Notes under the pieces: model-generated
Databases searched by the model: none
What the model was told of the DNA's origin: nothing
What the model saw: the letters and a program-made list of their open reading frames with translations, nothing else
Source: Ohessyouella blattaphilus
GTDB taxonomy: Bacteria > Bacillota > Clostridia > Lachnospirales > Lachnospiraceae
Direction: 5' to 3'
Length of the DNA: 64,000 nt
NCBI RefSeq assembly: GCF_024721265.1
Contig: NZ_JAMXOC010000003.1
Span: forward strand, 1-64,000
Shown: piece by piece, positions 35,901 to 43,645 of the stretch
Layout of the letters: the number at the start of each line of letters is the position of its first letter
Numbering within the stretch: the stretch's first letter is position 1
Position numbers and translations under genes: made by a program

Positions 35901-38900
35901 TTCTAGCGGCTTCACACCAGACACTCCCTCTTCTAACCAGCTGCCTACCTTTTTAAATGTAAACTTACCTTTTCGATCATTACGTACAGTTATTGTTTTT
36001 TCATTTATCTTCGGTTCGTATACATAGACACCCGTACTGGCTATATCTTTGTAACCCACGGTAATCGTATGAACTTTATTAGATAAAATGTACTCCTCAG
36101 TAACTTTTCCATCTTTACTTGTTTTTGGTGCAACGACTTCTTTCACATAAAAGGTTTTAGTCGCAGAAGTATTAGTGCCACCAATTGTCAAGCCGCTAAA
36201 AGTAACTTGGCCACCATCCTTACTTTCTGCAATCATTAACTTATCGCTGGCCACGCTGTCTTTGTCTGCTTTATCAACCTCGCTTTTATCTGTAGACATT
36301 ACAAACTTCGCACCATCAAGAGCCTTATCTTGGGAATCGCCCTTTTTAAATTTCAAGGCGAAAACCCGTTCATTCTTGATTTGCTTATCTACCACAGAAG
36401 AGTAATCCGTTAATGTTTTTGCCATAACTTCAAATTTAAAATAAGTATTTTTATTTCCCAAATAATCCTGTTTTGCACTTACTTCCTTTACATAATACGT
36501 TCCTGCAGGCAACGGCTCAGAAATAACAGTACCATCACTACCAGAAGTATAGAGTTTGTTCGGTGTTACTTCCGTATAGGTCTCGCCACTCTTTGTATAA
36601 ATTCCAAAACCAACATCTTTGAGTCCTGTACCACTATTCTGATCAATCTTCTTAAATTTGAAGCGACCATAAGTTGATTCATTAACTAAAACATTTGAAC
36701 CTTTTACTTGAGTTAACTTCTGTCCTATCTCGATTCTAATTTCAATAGGATTCATCATCTCATATTCGGCTTTATCAGAATCACTACCGTAATTAAGCTC
36801 TACAAGCCAGTAATCGCCAGCATCGATATCATTAATTGTCAGTACACCTGTACTACTCGTTTTACCTGTGTATGATGGGTCTTTTCCATCGATATCTGTT
36901 TTTGAATTTTCGCCTGTGCGTTTGTATAAACCGAATTCAACGTCCTCTAGTGGCTTTTCTTCCGTCACAGTACCATCATCTGCTACCCGAATACCTTTTT
37001 TGGTAAGCTCTAGACTACCTTGCTTGTCATTCTCAAAGGTTAATGGTATCTTGGCATCCTCCGGCTCAAATTCACCGATTTCTTCTTTTTTGTTATTATA
37101 AATAATGCCATCACCATAGAATATGAAACCACCTTTCTCTGCATCATATCCCGTTATACAACCTGCTTTAATTTCAAACGTTATGGATTTTTTCTCTCCA
37201 TTTGAGTCTTTAATTGTATATCCAGCCATAGACTCTTCTGTAATGGTATATGTCCCCGTTGGAAGCAATTGAGAAATCCAAATTTCGCTTTCGCTTGTAT
37301 TTGCATTTATCTTGAGCGCAGGTATCTCAATAACACTATCACTGTTTCCCGGTTCACCTTTTTTTACTAGTTTAAAAGTGACATTTTGCTCTTTCGAACT
37401 GCTTCCATTAATTCGTTTTTGTAATGCAAAATATCCGTACTTTGCAGTGTTTTGAATTGTAGCACCATCTAGCGAATTAATTTCTCCTTCTCCATCTACT
37501 TCTACAGGCACCTGCTTGCTTCCGTCTTTATTCCCTATTTCTATAGACGCTGGCGGTTTGAGATAAGGACTATTTTCGGCCGCATAATCACTTCCATAGT
37601 CTTCTGCATCTGCCTCAACTACTATATAATGCCCTATTTCAAGCGGAATCGATGTATATACACCATCTGCTTTGGTAAACCCATACGCCACCTTATCATT
37701 TGAAGCTTGAACATATTTACCTGAGTCCTTCGGCTCCTCTTTTGCAGGATATACAAAGAACAGCACGCCTTCAACTGGTATTTCATAATCCCCGACTTTT
37801 GTCGTCTTTTTAACTTGAAGTTCTTCTAATACATAGTTATATATTGACTCTGCCGCTGTCGAATACTCACCATTCTCATATTTTACTGTCCAAGTAGAAT
37901 CTACACCGTCATTATCAAATTTATAAGCAAAACCTTCTGCTGGTAGCAACTCTACAATATAGTATGTTTTGCCTGCTTCTAAATTTGAAAATGTATACTT
38001 ACCATTAACATCTGTAATCGCAATCTGCTTAATTTTATTAAATCCTTCATCAGCCAGATCAAGCTGAATTCCGTTATACGCCTTGTTTTCGAACGGATTT
38101 TTAATAGAGTTATCTGTCGAACCTTCAAGTGCAGAACCAAGTGCACTCTTTAAAGCCTTACGCCTATCCTCAAAATCATTGGTATTTTGGAATCCACCCG
38201 TTTTCAAATAGCCTTTAACCGCTTTAGCCTCAATAGGATCTTCAAATAATGCTAGATATACTCCTGACTGTCCTTTTGAATTACTTGCAGTCTTTTCACC
38301 GCCAACTGTATTTTTTTTATCATTTGTTATAGACTTATCTACAATTTTCCCAATATCATCAGCCGTGATTTCAACTTTTGACCATTCATTTGAAATGATG
38401 TAATTACCTGGCCTTGGTGGTTCTATTTCCTTAAACCAATAGATAAGCTTTCCATCCTTATTTACCTCTAAAGGAATAGTCAAGACAGTGCCATCCTCTG
38501 TTGAAGTTTGTAATAGACCATTTGCATCTCCTGATGTTGCAATTGCACAAGGTACAAGGTAATGAGTACCATCTGCATCGGTATACTCCTCTACTGTTCC
38601 AGCCTCAGTAGCAGCTTTATATTCATCAGAGTCTTTTTTAACTTCTAAATAACCTTTAAACTTAGCTCCAGCCTCAACATTTGTTATTGCTTCACCGTCT
38701 GGTCCAAGTTTTTTGAGTCTAATCGTCGTATAGTCTTTCGGCGTATTCTTTATAACGATTTTATTTGTTGAACCGTTCTCTGATGCATCTTGACTTTCAA
38801 CCTGACCTCTTGTAACACGAATTTTGTAAATAGCATTCGCACCTACCTCATAACCTTCTGGTGCATAAACTTCCTTAACCCAATATTCACCTTCTGGTAA

Positions 38901-41900
38901 CAATATGGATTCCCATGAAGAGCTTGACATTGTAACTGTACTCTTACCGTCTGGCGTTACCTTTAACGGTGCTTTTTTTAGATCTTCCTCCTGCTTCTGG
39001 AATCCTTCTGTAGCGTTATATATTTCGATGGTTGCACCCGAAATCGGGATAAGAACTTCTTCTCCTTTTGTATCAGTAAATACACCTTTCTTATCAACGA
39101 ATAATTGTCCTTTTGCAATATTTACAATCGGTTTCTCTGTAAATTTATTACAAATTTTTCCCGTTTCAATTTCAAACGTTAAGTCTGTGCCCTCTTTTAA
39201 TGTATAACCCGCACTAGCATCATTTTGTACTTCTTCTAGTTTGTAGTTACCTGCTTTTAAAAACAGTTTCTGGCCATTTTTTATCGTAAGTGCATTGCCA
39301 TTGCTGTCCGTCACATATTTATTTGGATTAGCATCCGTGTCAATAATCTTGAATTGAATGTTATCCAATGGGGATTTTTCTCCGTTTAACGCTTCACTAA
39401 CTTTGGATATTCCAAGGATACCCTTATCAGCATTGTTAAAGATTTCTGTAAGTTTCGTAGCGTAACCCGTTTTATTATCGCCAGGATTCAGAACTATCGT
39501 GTGAACCCTGCTGTCTAGCTCATGCCCGTCAACGGTCTGCGTTTCTTTTAAGTAATAAGTCTTACCAGGAATTAGATTTTCCCATGTAGCTTTACCTTCG
39601 GCATTCGTTGTTCCATTAGTCGTTGCCACTTCTTTTGACAAGGTTTCATCTTCATAAAGCTTAAATTCAACACCTTGTAATGCGACAGAACCACCATTAA
39701 TTTCAGGACTATTCGTCTTTTTAAGCACCACTAAATCAGCCAGTCGATCATTGGTTATAGCAGCCTCTGGTTTGTATACAAATCCACCTTGATAATTCTC
39801 TCCACCAAGCGCTGGGATTGTGTACGTCCCCACAAGGAGCCCTTTACCTTCGACGTAGTTAGAATACTCCTTGACCGGCTTGTATCCCTCCGGCGCACTC
39901 GCTTCATATAGCTTATACTCCGCACCAGGAATAAGGCCACCGAAACTATAAATACCTTCCTCGTCAGAAATGTTTTCGTATGCTAACTCTTCCGTTCCAT
40001 CATCTTTTGATAAATACAAATTAAACTTCGCATTACTTAATTTAATATTTGCGTTTTTTGAGTCAACCTTTTCAATTTGTAACTCAATTCCGCGTACGTT
40101 AAGCCACTCTCTTGTTACTTCCTTATTTTCAGCATCAAGCGTTACTGCTATAGGTTCTGAAGACACGATATAATCAGCGTTTTTCTCACCTTTAACTTCC
40201 TTAATGTAGTAGGTTTCATAAGGAAGAAGCTTGCTCTGCGCTTTTCCTGGAATTATTTCATTAGCGCCATTAAGAGCAGTTCCCGAAATCAGCGTATCTT
40301 TTAGTTGTGTACATTCCTTATCACTGTAGATTTCAAAGCTAACATCATCCATAGGTTGCTCATCATGAGCGCTTTTCTTCTTAATAATAATTCGACCAAA
40401 ATTACTCTCGGCAACATTATAGACTACAACACGAGCATTCTTTCCAGGTTCAACAACAAACTCTTTATATGAATCATCTTTTGCCTTAAAGCCATCCGGC
40501 GCTTTTGTTTCCTTATAATAATACGTACCTGGAGCAAGCTCCTTTTGCTCAGTAATTGCCAAGTTGCTTCCATCTGCCTCTGTTATAAGATCTGATATCA
40601 CCTTAACTTTTCCATCGATAATATCAATATCATCTGGATTATCCGAATAAATTGCATCACGATAAATGTCAAAGGTTGCTCCTTTGAGAATATTGCCATC
40701 TTTTATAGTATTTCCATTGTATGTACCGTATTTTATAATATCGAATCTTTGATTCGAGTAGTTTATTATCTCATATTCTTTAGCGGCTTTGCTCTTTTCT
40801 ACCTGCACTACCGTCATACCATTGCCAACGATATTGTAATTTTTAGGTGACTCGGTCTCTAAGATTACATAATATCCTTCTTTTAATGCGCTTGAAGTGG
40901 CCTCTCCACCTTCAGTCACTAGTGTTTCAATACGCACCCATCCATCGGCAGGTCCATCAAGACCGGCAACTGTCGGCGCTTCACTAAACGGCGCTTTATT
41001 TGTTGTTCCATACACCTCGAAAGTCGCTGGATCCTCAAGGAGCGTTTTACCATCCACTTTACCATCTTTATAATTCTGAACAACTTTTTTGATTTTGAAA
41101 CTACCTTGATTAGTATAGTTAATATAAAAAGGCGATTTATAGTTTATACCTGCAGGTGGTGCATCTTGAGCTGGTGAAAATATCGGTGCACAAAGTTTAC
41201 CGTCCACTACTTCTACAGATCCAATAGGTAGAAGTGGATTAGGTGCATCATATTGATAATATCCACTGCTAGTTTCATATATATAATACTCACCAGATGC
41301 AAGCCCATCTAAGCGAACCTTTCCGTCGGATCCAGGATTGACCGTCACGCCCCCATCTTCGGAATCCTTAAGAACAAATAAGAAGCTAACATTATCTAAT
41401 GGATTATAATTCCCACTTAAGTCCTTACCGTATTTATAAAATTCAACGGCACCATTTTTAGCTAACGTATTTACAACCTTGATTTTCGTATCTACTTCTA
41501 CAAGGGAAACCTTATAGTTATTCGCGTTAACAATTGAAAACTTCTTTGTAGTAGCGTCGTACCTAACCACAAAACCAGAAGTAGGCGGTTTGACAATCCC
41601 CGTTTCACCATCTTCTACGATTTCAGTAAGTAAATAATCCGCAGATTCGTCTTTAATTTTAGGAATTGATAAGTTACCATTGTCTCCTACTGTAAATATG
41701 GCACTATTACCATCGAGTAGCGAACCTTCATTATTTCTAATCGGATTACCTTGTGTATCAGTGATTTTAAACTTAATGGAACCAATTCCGTATTTTCCTC
41801 TAGTAGTCTTATCGAGGACTATCTCCTCGCTACCATTTTCTCCTTTTCCTAAAGACAAATATTTTACAATAGGAATCTGGATTGCATCCAATTTGTTTTT

Positions 41901-43295
41901 GGGTTCTCCAATGAGAAATTCCGCATGGTCATCTTTTTCTTTTCTCTCACCGTCAATCAATGTGTAATCTAGAGTTGCATTATTTACAATCGTCCACGGC
42001 TCTTGCGTCCCATATTCAAACTTATAAGGTGCATGTGGATATCTAACCTCTACTGTGTACTTAGTTGGTAACGCAGCACCTTTAGGTATATATTCGCCAT
42101 CAGCACTTGCTTTATTCACTCTAGTGATTTCAAAACTCGTAATATCACCGTGCGCATCTTTTGCAACCTTATAGTCTTTTCCCTCTACTAAATCAATTTC
42201 CCCATTTCCGATAGTAATTTTAACCGACTTAGCACCTGCACCTGCTTTTATTCCTGCTACGGGCAATGTGTCTATAATCTTAAAAAGATCTTCACCATTT
42301 TCCTTTTTAAAATTCATACGACCGTAAGCGTCTGCATCACCGTCTGGTTTTGTAGAAGTCAAGTCAATATAATAGGTATATACATATTCGTCGGTATCAG
42401 TATCTATTTTTCTATACGCGTCAGTATTTTGAACATTTTCACCGCCATCATGTCTTTTATCAATTTCCCAACCATCATCTGCTTCAACAGTCACTTTGGC
42501 TTTTTTGTCAACATCTACTTTTAAATGATTATCCGAACCAAGCGTTACATCAAAGTAAGCATCCATTTCAAATTCAGATAAATGTGCTATTTCAAAGTTT
42601 TTTGTCTTTAACTTGACCGTTAATGACTTTTCTGCACCTGTTTCAATCCCTCTTTCGAAATTTATAACTAAGGTGTATTTCTTAAGCGAAGTATTATATA
42701 TTAGATTGCTACCAGTAATTCCTGCACCCGAAAGAATGAAATTGCCGTTTTCATCCTTCGCCACCTCGAAGCCTTTTGGAAGCACTACAGTAAGTGACAA
42801 TGCATTGTACAGATTTGTATCATCTGATCCCTGCGCATTCAAAACATATTTAAGATCATAATCAAAGGAGTCTCCAGATTGAATTGTGATCTCATCTTGT
42901 GTCTTGTTTAGCTTGCCTTCTAATGTAGCAAAGGCGTTTGCATTCTGACTCACGCCACCCTCTAGTGTTTGAATGGCCGCTGTCCCTAGTTGATCGCTTG
43001 TGTTAGACTCTGTCCCTTCTGGAACGGTAGTATTCGAACTCCCATCTAGCGATTCGCCGCCACCGGCAGCCTCACTGCCGGCATTATTTTCAGAACCACC
43101 ATCTTCATTCCCACCTTGGGTGTCCCCCGTTTGATTAGTGGAACCATCGGTCGTACCGCCGTTTCCTTCTGTGTCTGTCGGCGTCGTTTCCTCAATCGGC
43201 GCCTCCTCTGCCAGTACCTGATATAGGTAGCTGTCCGAGGTGCAGAATACTAGCACCGCCAATAACAGTGCAACTACTCTCTTTGCTTTCTTCAT
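29934..43295 (-). CDS. Giant multidomain surface protein (Cna-B/SpaA-like and SdrD-B-like repeats)
   Basis: An uninterrupted reading frame of 4,453 residues. In order: a signal peptide (about 1-29); a low-complexity Thr/Gly/Ser/Glu region (30-115); an N-terminal head (about 115-465); about 20 Cna-B/SpaA-like domains (about 468-2920) recognisable by E-x-x-[A/S]-P-x-[G/N]-[Y/F]-like motifs such as KETKAPDGF, KEVYAPEGY and KETKAPEGF; a segment with DUF11-like features (about 2920-3620); five SdrD-B-like domains beginning near 3633, 3795, 3950, 4103 and 4270 with motifs such as DSNNDGIQD and DIDYDGIQD; an Arg-rich stretch; and a membrane helix (about 4425-4442) with a KKRKKKIKKAK tail. Cna-B domains usually carry internal Lys-Asn/Asp isopeptide bonds, giving stiff rods. 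No LPXTG is present. Probable role: a very long adhesin or surface fibre. The start follows GAGGAGG. Confidence 0.9.
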   Translation of the reverse strand: MKKAKRVVALLLAVLVFCTSDSYLYQVLAEEAPIEETTPTDTEGNGGTTDGSTNQTGDTQGGNEDGGSENNAGSEAAGGGESLDGSSNTTVPEGTESNTSDQLGTAAIQTLEGGVSQNANAFATLEGKLNKTQDEITIQSGDSFDYDLKYVLNAQGSDDTNLYNALSLTVVLPKGFEVAKDENGNFILSGAGITGSNLIYNTSLKKYTLVINFERGIETGAEKSLTVKLKTKNFEIAHLSEFEMDAYFDVTLGSDNHLKVDVDKKAKVTVEADDGWEIDKRHDGGENVQNTDAYRKIDTDTDEYVYTYYIDLTSTKPDGDADAYGRMNFKKENGEDLFKIIDTLPVAGIKAGAGAKSVKITIGNGEIDLVEGKDYKVAKDAHGDITSFEITRVNKASADGEYIPKGAALPTKYTVEVRYPHAPYKFEYGTQEPWTIVNNATLDYTLIDGERKEKDDHAEFLIGEPKNKLDAIQIPIVKYLSLGKGENGSEEIVLDKTTRGKYGIGSIKFKITDTQGNPIRNNEGSLLDGNSAIFTVGDNGNLSIPKIKDESADYLLTEIVEDGETGIVKPPTSGFVVRYDATTKKFSIVNANNYKVSLVEVDTKIKVVNTLAKNGAVEFYKYGKDLSGNYNPLDNVSFLFVLKDSEDGGVTVNPGSDGKVRLDGLASGEYYIYETSSGYYQYDAPNPLLPIGSVEVVDGKLCAPIFSPAQDAPPAGINYKSPFYINYTNQGSFKIKKVVQNYKDGKVDGKTLLEDPATFEVYGTTNKAPFSEAPTVAGLDGPADGWVRIETLVTEGGEATSSALKEGYYVILETESPKNYNIVGNGMTVVQVEKSKAAKEYEIINYSNQRFDIIKYGTYNGNTIKDGNILKGATFDIYRDAIYSDNPDDIDIIDGKVKVISDLITEADGSNLAITEQKELAPGTYYYKETKAPDGFKAKDDSYKEFVVEPGKNARVVVYNVAESNFGRIIIKKKSAHDEQPMDDVSFEIYSDKECTQLKDTLISGTALNGANEIIPGKAQSKLLPYETYYIKEVKGEKNADYIVSSEPIAVTLDAENKEVTREWLNVRGIELQIEKVDSKNANIKLSNAKFNLYLSKDDGTEELAYENISDEEGIYSFGGLIPGAEYKLYEASAPEGYKPVKEYSNYVEGKGLLVGTYTIPALGGENYQGGFVYKPEAAITNDRLADLVVLKKTNSPEINGGSVALQGVEFKLYEDETLSKEVATTNGTTNAEGKATWENLIPGKTYYLKETQTVDGHELDSRVHTIVLNPGDNKTGYATKLTEIFNNADKGILGISKVSEALNGEKSPLDNIQFKIIDTDANPNKYVTDSNGNALTIKNGQKLFLKAGNYKLEEVQNDASAGYTLKEGTDLTFEIETGKICNKFTEKPIVNIAKGQLFVDKKGVFTDTKGEEVLIPISGATIEIYNATEGFQKQEEDLKKAPLKVTPDGKSTVTMSSSSWESILLPEGEYWVKEVYAPEGYEVGANAIYKIRVTRGQVESQDASENGSTNKIVIKNTPKDYTTIRLKKLGPDGEAITNVEAGAKFKGYLEVKKDSDEYKAATEAGTVEEYTDADGTHYLVPCAIATSGDANGLLQTSTEDGTVLTIPLEVNKDGKLIYWFKEIEPPRPGNYIISNEWSKVEITADDIGKIVDKSITNDKKNTVGGEKTASNSKGQSGVYLALFEDPIEAKAVKGYLKTGGFQNTNDFEDRRKALKSALGSALEGSTDNSIKNPFENKAYNGIQLDLADEGFNKIKQIAITDVNGKYTFSNLEAGKTYYIVELLPAEGFAYKFDNDGVDSTWTVKYENGEYSTAAESIYNYVLEELQVKKTTKVGDYEIPVEGVLFFVYPAKEEPKDSGKYVQASNDKVAYGFTKADGVYTSIPLEIGHYIVVEADAEDYGSDYAAENSPYLKPPASIEIGNKDGSKQVPVEVDGEGEINSLDGATIQNTAKYGYFALQKRINGSSSKEQNVTFKLVKKGEPGNSDSVIEIPALKINANTSESEIWISQLLPTGTYTITEESMAGYTIKDSNGEKKSITFEIKAGCITGYDAEKGGFIFYGDGIIYNNKKEEIGEFEPEDAKIPLTFENDKQGSLELTKKGIRVADDGTVTEEKPLEDVEFGLYKRTGENSKTDIDGKDPSYTGKTSSTGVLTINDIDAGDYWLVELNYGSDSDKAEYEMMNPIEIRIEIGQKLTQVKGSNVLVNESTYGRFKFKKIDQNSGTGLKDVGFGIYTKSGETYTEVTPNKLYTSGSDGTVISEPLPAGTYYVKEVSAKQDYLGNKNTYFKFEVMAKTLTDYSSVVDKQIKNERVFALKFKKGDSQDKALDGAKFVMSTDKSEVDKADKDSVASDKLMIAESKDGGQVTFSGLTIGGTNTSATKTFYVKEVVAPKTSKDGKVTEEYILSNKVHTITVGYKDIASTGVYVYEPKINEKTITVRNDRKGKFTFKKVGSWLEEGVSGVKPLEDAEFSFYKVDAIGDAIKEDAKSVDTVKTNKKGVGTTIPLEAGVYAFKETKAPEGFELLETTFWVVIDNNEVKNDYYTSKDSKTTDNINNDAQDGDFFLMKYDGKKGDEISSLHPLDDSVFRLEKYIGELASGEEPEADDAKWEPVNKVNPYIRPTAKSGYPSGYLTPGWYRVIEDEVASKPKYTDDNGVDSPVTFSIDTTPIQFQIFAGQTTNVYAYNSPKVTVQLTKYGDTNNNGEIDKDIDVKLSGGKFKLTYDVEGNHTVKGASKDLAIANGGVVTWNAIDAFADNEHAEWVNPDNKYDGLKVYVHEVSVGTNNQNYDINEKPTAIIIVPGKKVTDNLIFTGEMLDASNKGVINIVKTDGEGNYLAGAKFTISEKLADNTYKQRDEVVSTGDSAGVTSKALPAAKEGTTYKITEVEAPKSYMLDANYTVLEQEVTLYPNQAVPVSVEFTNKKVPENKADNFAGTKGIKLPESSNYSERVVLGESLITKADGQNLGFKISGFAKGDNVYPAETLAVEDKGIKLYSAKDGGNRDKEISLTRAEDVTSVKDYKINSITVHAATNSAEANPLAKNLTVSAKLYIMDSFDNLDHGTYVEVKDEAIVSQLADLSNDQIIDFNAAGLNVYGFKVVYENVLKSFKTDGIEFNATFANRSNWPLLGDNKPLPEVRFIYNQASIIWRECIKGSDGKNIIKEDTTKNTNQVWAEVPTYQKDFPKVTLTNEIRNPKTTGYAPGEDVTYLLTATNVEKENGPNFTSPIISFRMPGDTTLREEYSDGQPYIILLTRNGQDPEPVTAFEVSYVTEYNGDKIYPFISRGMDGLNEDTTRSTTQYSLTFEGLVLEPGDQLSIQFVGEISEDKKTGVTGKTDLVKLFEPAYLSSAYKVEKTAENPNGMSFKKGYDHDVLITSGKERDIVDAASNQSGMEYIRAIVETSLLDHSDVRIHKEISTDNSNWLGRGITAEVNSGGSIYYRLTVMNYSSNVQKTARILDVLPFAGDTMGVSGKPRDTDIPVPTADRDNLTVVKVHDEGQKAKEYYYVEENLGDNSFVGNTKDVNPDLYAPLLVVDTMTAWSNWKPTLPTGDELRKVSAVGLDIDFGEAGLKPGESYSVVLEMKAPSFSTAQSEEFVGKYMNNAVMANKLMAGDESFSSKAVLERNPVKARMVLPKGELGDRVWYDSNNDGIQDADEKGIIGATVDLYKTTYYKLEGSDKVLSMTSKVDSMKTDDEGKYLFKELDCNYLKASGDSVDTEDPYNYVGNKYYEYHIQVTLPENDLRVPTLKNIGDDTKDSDIERIDPDTKRDISDRVRLEIKNENGELVPEKNYDLDAGYIDSYTIGNYVWEDGNYDGYQNENEKGVSGVSVKLYQVDGKDGKIADNQMPIKTTVTSTDGKYQFEGLNKGYYVVEFDVSALTYKDEEGNRWHSYTFTDSPAEQEWPHEYDNDAINELSGSNGKVSRTNVIEISNEALEEAKIDDRRDMRWDAGLVKYSALGGLAFEDLDYDHLHIDDYLALEGIDVYLYDVTSEAGEGKLVDQTKTNSEGRYLFENLKIKADEYRDYKIKFVFPDDLSIVEGNQDASEVVNSGSTSYAVDAKLDTDSKVDSDVNTYMPKDGSDNGLNQVGYINRVRLYQGMRSITWDAGANKRSAIGDRVWLDDNRDGLQGPTEKGLQGIRVELQYKDKPSETWEFKARTYTDANGKYLFKNLESSDAIERVYRVVFVLDESDRQVTLCNVRDSLTEIDSDGNEVVIVEANAETDSDALLFYHADIVNPDLSDPTYPNCTGGYVTSAIKPGYGETDLTWDAGVIPVLASLGDYMWHDIDYDGIQDSDEEPVAGARIALERNDLNARTVSGWKEVASTYTDDTGYYAFHLINPGNYRVRFYIPDGYTATKYNRGEGDNDSHASRRADGNSYYSRQVYLKEATFDQTLDAGIYNPKERVVRRTVRNYRRRVRSGDNSSLMLWSLLLMGSIGVISIGGISKKRKKKIKKAKMTS

Positions 43296-43645
43296 ACTTT
43301 ACCTCCTCATATTTTCAATTTCTCACAAACTCTTAATCCATCTATGTTAACTTGCGTTACAAAAAGTAATATTAGGATTTTTAGGTCACAGAATGACACA
43401 ATCCTACTTAGTCATTATATACTAGCCTTATTCAAGCGCTTAACAAATGTCTTAAACTGCATTTTTAACGTAACAAACTACTATAATTTTCATAAATAAC
43501 TTAATTCACCTTATCTAGAAAGCGTTACATAAGCGTTACAAAAATAACTCAAACACTTCACTTTATATACTTTTAATATTTACAAACATCTCTAATTGGG
43601 TTAGAATCGACTCAAATAAGCATGATTTTGAGAAAGGATACCCGT
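43296..43645. promoter_or_regulatory. Divergent 350-bp control region between the giant gene and the SARP regulator
   Basis: An AT-rich region without genes. For the regulator (plus strand) TTTACA (43579-43584), 17-nt spacer, TAGAAT (43602-43607) form a good promoter. For the giant gene (minus strand) TATAAT (43414-43419) is present but has no consensus -35, suggesting activator dependence. Copies of a [C/T]GTWACA-like heptamer occur at 43355, 43470, 43523 and 43534, and a related TTTACAAA overlaps the regulator's -35. Confidence 0.6.
43523..43540. promoter_or_regulatory. Tandem heptamer operator of the giant gene/regulator intergenic region
   Basis: CGTTACA, TAAG, CGTTACA on the plus strand, which reads TGTAACG, CTTA, TGTAACG towards the giant gene. 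The period is 11 bp and, as at 29895-29912, nine bases separate the second heptamer from a TA-starting hexamer (TAAGGT, a weak -10). A typical SARP-type direct repeat. Confidence 0.6.

Noticed and set aside
29934-43295. Giant gene as an assembly fusion of several genes
   Set aside because: The frame is continuous, the domain order is ordered (signal, head, Cna-B repeats, SdrD-B repeats, membrane anchor) with only one signal peptide and one anchor, and neighbouring repeats are diverged rather than collapsed.
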